The translations under genes were made by a program, and so were the position numbers. Source: Phycisphaerae bacterium (GTDB lineage: Bacteria; Planctomycetota; Phycisphaerae; Phycisphaerales; Phycisphaeraceae). From it: DNA of 11,694 nucleotides. The notes beneath the pieces were generated by a model. The model ran no database searches, was not told the DNA's origin, and saw nothing but the letters and a program-made list of their open reading frames with translations. The stretch is taken from assembly GCA_002688155.1 (NCBI GenBank), contig NZCH01000062.1:1-11694 (forward strand), written 5' to 3'. This document shows positions 5,722 through 11,694 of the stretch, piece by piece; positions within the stretch are counted from its first letter, which is position 1, and each line of letters begins with the position of its first letter.

Positions 5722-6621
5722 ATGATCCACTCCATGACCGGTTTCGGCCGCGCATCAGCGCAGGTGGACGGGACCCATTACACGGTCGAAGTCCGAAGTC
5801 TCAACAACCGGTATTTCAAGGCAGCAATTCGACTGCCCGAAGAACTGGCGGCACTCGATGCCGAACTCGAGTCGAACCTGCGCAAACGCTTCGCACGCGG
5901 GTCGGTCACGCTTAGCGCGGCGATCGGGCAACCGGGCGCCGAGGCGGCGCATCATGTCAACGACGAGGCGCTGATGACCTACCTCGCGCATCTGGAGAAC
6001 ATCCACGCGAAGGTGGTGCACAACGACCGGTCGACCAACATCGACATGACGCAGTTACTGGCATTGCCGGGTGTTTTGCAGCCGGCGCAGGACCAGGCGT
6101 CGCTGGTCGATCGCGCCCGACCTCACATCCTCAAACTCACCGAGCAGGCGTGTGATGAGGTCATTGCGATGCGCGCCACGGAAGGCAAGACGGTCGTTCA
6201 TGACGTGCGTTCGTATTGCGATCAAATAGAGGTTGACCGCGCCAAAGTCATCGTGCGCGCGCCTTCGGTGATTGAGGATTACCAGGATCGGCTGCGCGCG
6301 CGGATTGATCAGTTGGCAGGCCGGGCGGAGCTGAAATTAGATGAGCCGGACCTGATTCGCGAGATCGCGCTCTTCGCCGAGCGCGCTGACATCAGCGAGG
6401 AACTGTCGCGTATCGCGGGCCACCTGGAGCAGATTCGTGAGATTGTGTCCAACAACGACGACCAGCCCGCGGGCCGGACGCTGGACTTTCTCACCCAGGA
6501 ACTGCTGCGCGAAGCGAATACGATCGCCAGCAAATCCAACGATTCACAGATCAGCCAGTCCATTGTCCGCATGAAGGGCGCGATCGATCGTGTCAAGGAA
6601 CAGGTCCAGAACGTGGAATAG
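5722..6621 (+). CDS. yicC: YicC/YloC family endoribonuclease
   Basis: A cytoplasmic RNA-cleaving protein of the YicC/YloC family. E. coli YicC promotes decay of the small RNA RyhB and B. subtilis YloC has been shown to be an endoribonuclease. The 299 residues are close to the family's usual 290. From the ATG at 5722 the protein begins with the classic MIHSMTGFGRA, then VEVRSLNNRYF (near residue 25-35). The C-terminal domain runs through EIALFAERADISEELSRI to the near-invariant ending with DFLTQELLREANTIASK and MKGAIDRVKEQVQNVE. All of this is clear family identity. A TTG two codons upstream (5716) is a possible but unlikely start. The ribosome site is weak (AGAG). In many bacteria gmk follows yicC; here a kinase of another fold follows after 9 bp, implying co-transcription. 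Confidence 0.95.
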   Translation: MIHSMTGFGRASAQVDGTHYTVEVRSLNNRYFKAAIRLPEELAALDAELESNLRKRFARGSVTLSAAIGQPGAEAAHHVNDEALMTYLAHLENIHAKVVHNDRSTNIDMTQLLALPGVLQPAQDQASLVDRARPHILKLTEQACDEVIAMRATEGKTVVHDVRSYCDQIEVDRAKVIVRAPSVIEDYQDRLRARIDQLAGRAELKLDEPDLIREIALFAERADISEELSRIAGHLEQIREIVSNNDDQPAGRTLDFLTQELLREANTIASKSNDSQISQSIVRMKGAIDRVKEQVQNVE

Positions 6622-6630
6622 AATACTCGT

Positions 6631-7785
6631 ATGGCGCAGGCTACAACGGGAGATCACGCGCAAGTGTCGCCGGGTAAATCGAATCGGCCGTATGAGTCGG
6701 ACAAGCGGCGCGGGTTCGGCAGCGCAGACACCTGGGGAGCCGGCGGTCGCGACGCCTTTCTTGCTGACGAACTCAGCATCGTCCTGAGCCACTTCGAGAT
6801 TGGGACGATCGACGCCATCCAGGAGTTCCCGCGCGGGTCGCGCAGAGCGCCAAAGCTCATCATCAAATCCGATGTGGGCACCCACCTGCTCAAACGCCGG
6901 GCGCAGGGAAAGCACGACCCATTCAAGGTCGCGTTTTGTCACGGCCTGCAACTATTCCTCGCCGAGAAGCAGTTCCCGCTGCCACACCTGATCGGCACAA
7001 AAAAAGACAACAACTCGATGCTCCAGATCGGCGGAGAAATCTACGAGTTATTCGAATACATCAAGGGCACAAGCTACGACAACTCTCTGGATGCGACCGC
7101 GGATTCGGGCAAGATCCTTGGTCTGTTTCACAAACTGCTGATCGACTACAGGCCGGAGTATGAACCGCCGACCGGGTCGTACCATTCCTCGCGGCAGGTT
7201 GCGATGTCGATGGACAAGCTTCCGCACACACTCGAACGCACCAATACGAAGCGCGTCAGTGAAAACGAGAAGCAGATCAGCGCCAACCTCGAGTTTCTGC
7301 GCACCAGCTACAGCGTCGCGGCCATGAAGGCCAACGAGCAGGGACTGGCCGATTGGCCTTCGCAGATCATTCACTCGGACTGGCACCCGGGCAACATGCT
7401 GTTCCGCGGACCGCGCGTTGTCGCGGTCATCGACTACGACGCGGCGCGCATGCAGCAGCGCATCGTTGATACCGGCAATGGTGCCCTGCAGTTCTCGATC
7501 GTTGGCGGTGGAGACGACCTGAACCAGTGGCCCGACTTTATCGATACTGACCGGTTCAAGGCTTTCCTCGAAGGTTACGACTCGAGGCAGATGCTCACCA
7601 AGGCCGAACTGCGCACTGTGCCCTGGCTGATGATCGAAGCGCTGATCGCCGAAAGCGTCGTCCCCATTGCCGCGACCGGCTCGTTCGCTCGCATGGAAGG
7701 GATCGGATTCCTGTGCATGGTCGAGCGAAAAGTGCGCTGGCTCCAGGACAACGCGGATCGGTTGGCTGCGATGCTTGATGGGTGA
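6631..7785 (+). CDS. APH/choline-kinase-type phosphotransferase, substrate unknown
   Basis: A 384-residue protein with the protein-kinase-like fold of the aminoglycoside phosphotransferase/choline kinase/homoserine kinase II superfamily. The N-lobe carries a candidate ATP-binding lysine (K88 in HLLKRRA). The hinge region is YELFEYIKG (138-146). The catalytic loop is HSDWHPGNM (248-256), with catalytic D250 and metal-binding N255. The metal-binding Asp of the DFG-like motif is D268 in VIDYDAA. All catalytic residues are intact, so it is probably active. The first 45 or so residues are basic, low-complexity and outside the domain. The substrate may be a small alcohol or amino acid, or a protein as for SrkA. 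Resistance to aminoglycosides should not be assumed. It lies 9 bp after yicC, so the two are probably one transcript; a GGAA 13 bases before the ATG is the only ribosome site visible. Confidence 0.8.
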   Translation: MAQATTGDHAQVSPGKSNRPYESDKRRGFGSADTWGAGGRDAFLADELSIVLSHFEIGTIDAIQEFPRGSRRAPKLIIKSDVGTHLLKRRAQGKHDPFKVAFCHGLQLFLAEKQFPLPHLIGTKKDNNSMLQIGGEIYELFEYIKGTSYDNSLDATADSGKILGLFHKLLIDYRPEYEPPTGSYHSSRQVAMSMDKLPHTLERTNTKRVSENEKQISANLEFLRTSYSVAAMKANEQGLADWPSQIIHSDWHPGNMLFRGPRVVAVIDYDAARMQQRIVDTGNGALQFSIVGGGDDLNQWPDFIDTDRFKAFLEGYDSRQMLTKAELRTVPWLMIEALIAESVVPIAATGSFARMEGIGFLCMVERKVRWLQDNADRLAAMLDG

Positions 7786-7860
7786 GGGTGGCGTGTTCCA
7801 GGTGTCGACTATTCAGCCCGGTCGATTGCGACCGGCTTCTTGCGTCTTTCCTGCTCGCAC

Positions 7861-8610
7861 ATGATCAATCGTCTGCACATCACACTCACAGCACTTGTCG
7901 CGCTCCTGTCGCTATCGCCCGTGCTTGCAGACGATCCGCCCGACGACGCGCGACTGATGGGGCAACTCAGCCGGTTCGACTATGCATCACGCCAGCGCGC
8001 CCGCAAGCGGTTGCTGCTGCGCGACGATCTGACTGAACAGGGATACAAACGTCTGATCGATCAGGCGAAATTTCCTGAGCAGCGGCATCGCATCCTGGAT
8101 GCGGCACGTCATCACATGCTTCGCAAGTCGATCGTACGCGACTTTCAGGGGCATGTGCCCGGCTCGCTGGGTGTGCGGTTGCACGAAGCCAGCGACGAAG
8201 CAACCCTGCGCGCCGGCGCACCGGCCGTTCGACTGGGCGCGACCATGCCGGGCTTTCCCGCCTATGCAAGCATCGAACCGGGCGACTTGCTCGTCGCCGT
8301 CAACCAACAGAACATCCCCGTCGGCAAGACCGCGCGCTCCGGGCTGGCCGAGGTGGTTTCCCAGATGATCCGAACCAACATCGCAGACCGGGAAATCACT
8401 TTGACCGTCTTCCGCAGGGGCCGGCTCGTCGACGTGCGCGTTACCCTCGCGCCTTATAACGCACTGGACTCACGAACACAGAAAAGCATCTTTACCCCCT
8501 ACGGGCACCTGCGCCCGAAGTATCAACTCGAGTGGCGCGAGCTTCGCGCAAGACTCGTCGCCGACGTGACACTCGAAGCGCCCATGACGGTCACCATTCC
8601 AGTCCAATAA
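7861..8610 (+). CDS. Secreted PDZ-domain protein of unknown role
   Basis: A 249-residue exported protein. Residues 1-23 form a Sec signal peptide: short basic n-region (MINRLH), hydrophobic core (ITLTALVALLSLSPV), and a probable cut after VLA before DDPPDD. Residues about 28-95 are charged and helical, rich in Arg, without a recognised domain. Residues about 100-197 resemble a PDZ domain: GSLGVRLHEA, the hydrophobic-Gly-Asp segment IEPGDLLVAVN (138-148), then a strand pair ending TLTVFRRGRLVDVRVTL. No protease domain is attached, so it is not a DegP/HtrA enzyme. It may be a periplasmic adaptor or peptide binder. ATG 7861 is preferred because it starts the signal peptide. An in-frame TTG seven codons upstream is less likely, and neither start has a visible ribosome site. 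The gap to the kinase gene is 75 bp. Confidence 0.72.
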   Translation: MINRLHITLTALVALLSLSPVLADDPPDDARLMGQLSRFDYASRQRARKRLLLRDDLTEQGYKRLIDQAKFPEQRHRILDAARHHMLRKSIVRDFQGHVPGSLGVRLHEASDEATLRAGAPAVRLGATMPGFPAYASIEPGDLLVAVNQQNIPVGKTARSGLAEVVSQMIRTNIADREITLTVFRRGRLVDVRVTLAPYNALDSRTQKSIFTPYGHLRPKYQLEWRELRARLVADVTLEAPMTVTIPVQ

Positions 8611-8710
8611 CCAAAGGATTTCTGCAATTCTACGTTATAGCCCCTTGCTTCATGGGCAACTGAATCGTTGACTTGAATAAGACCAAAGCTTCGAAACCTC
8701 AATCACCCGG

Positions 8711-8932
8711 ATGTTTGCAACCATGACGTCTATTCCCCACACCATCAAGCGCCCGCTTCTCTATCTGGCATGGGTATTCGTTGCCGCGGTCGTTCTCTAC
8801 GCCGTTGCCAATCCCAACTCGGGTGTCATCCACCAAGGCCCGCTTGCCCCAATCGGCGTCGGTCTGATCGGCTTGGGCATTTGTCTGCACGCACGTGCTG
8901 CGCTGGACAGAAAAAACGCTCGACGGTCATAA
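8711..8932 (+). CDS. Small two-helix membrane protein, hypothetical
   Basis: Up to 73 residues with two hydrophobic segments: about 16-33 (PLLYLAWVFVAAVVLYAV) and about 46-60 (APIGVGLIGLGICLH), followed by a basic tail (ARAALDRKNARRS). The positive tail and the basic residue before TM1 suggest both ends face the cytoplasm. The start may be ATG 8711 or ATG 8723 (MTSIPHTIK); the GGAT overlapping the first ATG could serve as a weak ribosome site for the second. Codon third positions are GC-rich, as in a real gene. The family is unknown to me. It lies 100 bp after the PDZ gene on the same strand. The preceding gap contains a TTGACT at 8668-8673, but no convincing -10. Confidence 0.5.
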   Translation: MFATMTSIPHTIKRPLLYLAWVFVAAVVLYAVANPNSGVIHQGPLAPIGVGLIGLGICLHARAALDRKNARRS

Positions 8933-9046
8933 ACAAACGCCGGTAGCGCTGTCGCTGCACGCGGCAGGTCACACTAGGCTCAACGTCCATGGGGGCGCGA
9001 CGCGGTCATCCAGCCCTCCGAGGCCGGCTTCCCCGATGCGTTTCTG

Positions 9047-9247
9047 ATGCAGCGGTACGTTGCGTTGGCGCGGTGCCATGAGTGTCAATGGTTGTTTCGC
9101 GTGTCCGTGAGCGACGACAGCTTGTTGCCGGCGCCGGGTAAGTGGCGGCTCGCGGGCGCGAACTATTCACCCGGTGTGCGCCATGTGTGGCTCAACCGCC
9201 ACGCGAGATCCGGCCTCTCTGGCATCTGCATCGACTGTCACGATTGA
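9047..9247 (+). CDS. Small CxxC...CxxC protein, possible zinc ribbon
   Basis: A 66-residue frame with two CxxC pairs, C10/C13 (ARCHECQW) and C61/C64 (GICIDCHD). Between them is a Trp-rich stretch without a membrane helix. Paired CxxC knuckles at this distance are typical of small zinc ribbons, though a redox role is possible. Third codon positions are strongly GC-rich, favouring a real gene. No ribosome site precedes ATG 9047. The same frame stays open and coding-like back to a TAG at 8975, without a standard start codon. An ATG at 8989 would join this frame if one base of the five-G run at 8991-8995 were absent, giving about 20 more residues. The gene may therefore be longer, or broken at its 5' end. 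It converges on msrP, 25 bp away. The family is unknown. Confidence 0.45.
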   Translation: MQRYVALARCHECQWLFRVSVSDDSLLPAPGKWRLAGANYSPGVRHVWLNRHARSGLSGICIDCHD

Positions 9248-9272
9248 TTGAAATGTAATTCCTGCACAAACG

Positions 9273-10358
9273 TCATCGTGCGATTTGTCCGGATTGAAGC
9301 GGTATCTGCCACGTTGCCGGCTCATCGGGATACAGTTTCGCGACGTACTTGCCGTATCCGTTGAAGATCTCGGTGGCACGGCGCGGCCCCCCGCGCGGAG
9401 GTGTTCCCGCAGCGAGCATGTAGTCTGTCGCTTGCGACCAGCGCGGATGCGGGATGTTTGGATTGACGTTCGAGAGGTAGCCATACTCGTGCGCGTATTG
9501 CCCTGCCGACCAGAACGTGGGCGGCTGATCTTCGACCAGTTCGATGCGTACGATGGACTTGGGCGATTTGTAGCCGTATTTCCACGGCACGATGAGCCGG
9601 CCCGGAGCGCCATGTTGTTTGGGCAGCGGGTGGCCGAATATTCCAAGCGCCAGCAGCGTCAGTTCGTTCATGGCCTCGTCCATGCGCAGCGCTTCGTGGT
9701 ACGGCCACGGGTAGTGGGGCGCTCGCTCGATGCCGGGCATCTGCTTTGGTTGCTGCGCGGTCATGAACCGCACGTGCTTCGCATCGCTTTTGGGTTCGAC
9801 TTTGTCGAGCAGCTTCGACAGGACGATTCCGGTCCAGGGTACGACCATCGCCCACGTTTCGACGCAACGAAACCGGTACACGCGCTCCTCGAGGTCGAGT
9901 TTGAACAGGTCGTCAAGGTCGAACGTGCGCGGCTTATGAACGAGTCCTGTGACCTGGACCTTCCACGGATCAACGACGAAACCATCGACAAGCCGATGGA
10001 CCGGCCCGCCGCCGCCTGGCAGAAACTCGTAGAAATTATTGTGAGAGCCCGCGGCAAGTTCATCGGTCAATGTCGCTTTGTCGTCACCGGCGGCCACGAA
10101 CCCGGCGGTGCGCGGTGCCGGGAAGCGTTTGAGCAACTCGTCACGCTGCACGCCCGGTGCGAGAATCCGGTCGCGCACTGCGTTGTCGGCATTGCCCGGG
10201 GTCTGCGTCGCTTCGCTTTGTGCATCACACGTACCGGTGCCGAACATGCTCACGGTCGACAGCGCAGCTGCGCCCACGCCGAGTTGGCCAAGGAATTGAC
10301 GGCGGTTTACGTAAACCGCCTCAGGCGTGGGTTCCAGTGATGGCAGCTTTTCTGGCAT
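9273..10358 (-). CDS. msrP: Protein-methionine-sulfoxide reductase, molybdopterin catalytic subunit MsrP (YedY)
   Basis: A periplasmic Mo-molybdopterin enzyme that reduces methionine sulfoxide in envelope proteins, usually fed electrons by the membrane heme protein MsrQ. At 361 residues it is slightly longer than E. coli MsrP. Residues 1-50 form a twin-arginine signal with NRRQFLGQLG (18-27) and a hydrophobic core, so it is exported folded by Tat. Family motifs are NNFYEF (107-112), the VYRFRCVETWAMVVPWTG segment with Mo ligand C165, the PWPYHEALRMDEAM segment (217-230), GAPGRLIVPWKYGYKS (250-265) and HPRWSQATD (304-312). The region after WSQATD is modified, but the conserved FNGYG near the end is kept (332-336). 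A tail of about 25 residues follows it. No msrQ is seen on either side. The start lacks a strong ribosome site but fits the Tat signal. It lies 243 bp downstream of xylB on the same strand. Confidence 0.92.
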   Translation of the reverse strand: MPEKLPSLEPTPEAVYVNRRQFLGQLGVGAAALSTVSMFGTGTCDAQSEATQTPGNADNAVRDRILAPGVQRDELLKRFPAPRTAGFVAAGDDKATLTDELAAGSHNNFYEFLPGGGGPVHRLVDGFVVDPWKVQVTGLVHKPRTFDLDDLFKLDLEERVYRFRCVETWAMVVPWTGIVLSKLLDKVEPKSDAKHVRFMTAQQPKQMPGIERAPHYPWPYHEALRMDEAMNELTLLALGIFGHPLPKQHGAPGRLIVPWKYGYKSPKSIVRIELVEDQPPTFWSAGQYAHEYGYLSNVNPNIPHPRWSQATDYMLAAGTPPRGGPRRATEIFNGYGKYVAKLYPDEPATWQIPLQSGQIAR

Positions 10359-10601
10359 ACGTCTTTTGCGTGTTGGCGTGCAGCAGCGGCCAGGTTTCGA
10401 TGCCGGCTGTGATCGGGCTACCCGTCGTGGCCGGGCACAAGCTGCCGTGGGTGAAACCGCGGGCGGATTATTAATCAGAAATAACGGCCCGTGCGGTGTG
10501 GCGTATCACAGGATATCGCCGTATTCGCGACCGGCGCGTCTTGGGTCGATGGCATGGCCGTTACTTTACGGTTCGCCGCCACGGCCGTCCATTGCTGATC
10601 G

Positions 10602-11694
10602 CTACGCGGTTGCTAACGCCGCGATCCGCCCGAAGTCGTTTTCCAGGGACGCGTACAACTGCTGGTACTGAGCATGATGTTTCGTGTACATCGCAGAGGT
10701 CTTGCGGTTGGGTTGCAGTTTTTCAGTTTCGCGGATGACGGCCTTGCACGCCTGCGGAACGGAACGCCACACGCCCGTGCCCACGCCCGCGAGAATGGCG
10801 ACGCCGTACGCCGGGCCCTCTTGCGCGTTAATGACGGCGACGGGTTTGTTGTAGATGTCCGCCTGGAGTTGCCGCCAGAACGCGCTGCGCGCCCCGCCAC
10901 CGGAAAGCCGCACGGTTTTGATTTTGAGTTTCATTTGCTGCATGATCGCCAGCGCGTCGTTCATGCCGAAGGTGACCCCTTCGAGCAGCGCGCGGATCAT
11001 GGCGGGGCGGTCATGTCGTACCGTCAGGCCGATCCACCCGCCTCGCGCGTTGGGGTTGGGGTATGGACATCGCTCGCCCGTCAGGTAGGGCAGGAAGAAC
11101 AACCCTTCGCTGCCCGGCGCCGCCTGCTCTGCCTGCGCGATGAGCAGTTCGTACGGGTCGACCTTCTTGCGCTTTGCCTCGGCGACTTCTCCCGCACTCA
11201 GGTGATTGCGAAACCACTGGAACGATCCCCCCGCCGAGAGCATGCACCCGAACACGCACCACTTGCCTTCGACCGCTGAGCACATCGTGTGCACGCGGCC
11301 CTTCGGGTCATACGTCGGCTCATCCGCGTGCGCGAAGACCACGCCCGACGTGCCCATCGTCGCGCTGACGATGCCGGTGGACACGATGCCATTGCCGACC
11401 GCGCCCGCCGGCTGGTCACCGCTGCCACCCACGACCGGCGTGTCCGCCTTCAAACCCGTCAGTTTCGCCGCCACCTTTGTGACCTTGCCCGACACGACAT
11501 GCGACTCAAAGCACGGCGGCATCAATTCGCTGTCAATCTCCAGTGCCGACAGCACCTTCCGGTTCCACGCCCGTTTCTTCACGTCCAGCAGCAACGTACC
11601 CGACGCGTCGCCGACCTCCGTTGCGTATTCACCGGTCATGCAGAAGCGGATGTAATCCTTGGGCAGCAGGATCTTCTTGGTGTGGTCGTAAATG
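10602..11694 (-). CDS. xylB: Xylulokinase (FGGY family), 5' end beyond the window
   Basis: A cytoplasmic kinase phosphorylating D-xylulose to xylulose 5-phosphate in xylose use (EC 2.7.1.17). The frame is open to the right edge, giving the C-terminal 363 residues. About 130 residues of the usual ~490 are missing. An internal ATG at 11639 is not the start, since coding sequence upstream of it (KKILLPKDYIRFCMTGEYAT) is already family-typical. In-window residues show DASGTLLLDV (29-38), the second-domain entry VVGGSGDQPAGAVGNG with the likely catalytic Asp (D93), LPYLTGERCPYPNPNARG, and the ATP-site motif RLSGGGARSAFWRQLQAD. These are xylulokinase-like rather than glycerol- or ribulokinase-like, but close sugar specificity cannot be proved from motifs. 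The gene has no in-window neighbour for xylose isomerase. Confidence 0.9.
   Translation of the reverse strand, partial: IYDHTKKILLPKDYIRFCMTGEYATEVGDASGTLLLDVKKRAWNRKVLSALEIDSELMPPCFESHVVSGKVTKVAAKLTGLKADTPVVGGSGDQPAGAVGNGIVSTGIVSATMGTSGVVFAHADEPTYDPKGRVHTMCSAVEGKWCVFGCMLSAGGSFQWFRNHLSAGEVAEAKRKKVDPYELLIAQAEQAAPGSEGLFFLPYLTGERCPYPNPNARGGWIGLTVRHDRPAMIRALLEGVTFGMNDALAIMQQMKLKIKTVRLSGGGARSAFWRQLQADIYNKPVAVINAQEGPAYGVAILAGVGTGVWRSVPQACKAVIRETEKLQPNRKTSAMYTKHHAQYQQLYASLENDFGRIAALATA

Noticed and set aside
4765..5730. Long minus-strand open frame (321 codons) across tpiA end, secG and the yicC start
   Set aside because: It crosses three well-supported plus-strand genes and reads as low-complexity Ser/Thr/Pro/Arg sequence without motifs.
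6631..7785. Aminoglycoside resistance gene
   Set aside because: The fold and catalytic loop fit the wide APH/choline kinase superfamily, but no subfamily signature or resistance context (mobile element, integron) is present, so a resistance label is unsupported.
9285..10340. Long plus-strand open frame (351 codons) opposite msrP
   Set aside because: It is a mirror of msrP in GC-rich DNA. The minus-strand frame carries a complete, motif-rich family protein with a Tat signal, while the plus-strand translation is Arg-rich and shows no domain.
10475..10601. Possible tRNA or structured RNA suggested by GGTTCGCC and several short GC stems before xylB's end
   Set aside because: No cloverleaf can be built: acceptor and D-arm partners are missing, and the stems are only four to six base pairs.
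10674..11279. 201-codon plus-strand frame opposite xylB
   Set aside because: Antisense shadow of a clear xylulokinase; composition is dominated by Arg and Ala and no motif is seen.

Overview
The window looks like ordinary chromosomal DNA from a high-GC, Gram-negative-type bacterium. A Tat-exported molybdoenzyme, a secreted PDZ protein and a long SecG all point to a cell envelope with an extracytoplasmic compartment. The style of several proteins (tpiA next to secG, YicC, an NDUFA9-like epimerase, many family-less small proteins) suggests Planctomycetota, possibly Phycisphaerae. That placement is an inference from gene style, not a proof. I see no tRNA, rRNA, CRISPR array, insertion sequence or phage gene.

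Layout. Positions 1-2655 read on the minus strand: the possible start of an unidentified gene running off the left end, a dicarboxylate/amino-acid:cation symporter with a candidate terminator hairpin behind it, and an NDUFA9-like atypical SDR. A short divergent promoter region with two adjacent dyads (about 2656-2762) separates these from a plus-strand block covering 2763-9247. That block holds hemC (porphobilinogen deaminase), a poorly supported hypothetical ORF, tpiA, secG, yicC, an APH/choline-kinase-type kinase, a secreted PDZ protein, a small two-helix membrane protein and a small CxxC...CxxC protein. From 9273 to the right end the genes are again on the minus strand: msrP (periplasmic methionine-sulfoxide reductase, Mo-cofactor subunit) and a 5'-truncated xylB (xylulokinase) running off the window.

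How the genes fit together. Most are housekeeping: tetrapyrrole synthesis (hemC), glycolysis (tpiA), protein export (secG), RNA turnover (yicC), sugar uptake metabolism (xylB), envelope protein repair (msrP) and acid/amino-acid uptake (symporter). Only yicC and the kinase are close enough (9 bp) to be confidently co-transcribed. tpiA, secG and yicC each have a -10-like element in their leader, so they may be separate units.

I did not find a convincing new multi-gene system. The points most worth checking are a 16-residue in-frame expansion next to the catalytic Asp of HemC, apparently made by a 42-bp imperfect duplication; a near-identical 15-mer in the leaders of secG and yicC; an msrP with no msrQ in view; and several small unassigned ORFs, one with two CxxC pairs and a suspicious G-run upstream.
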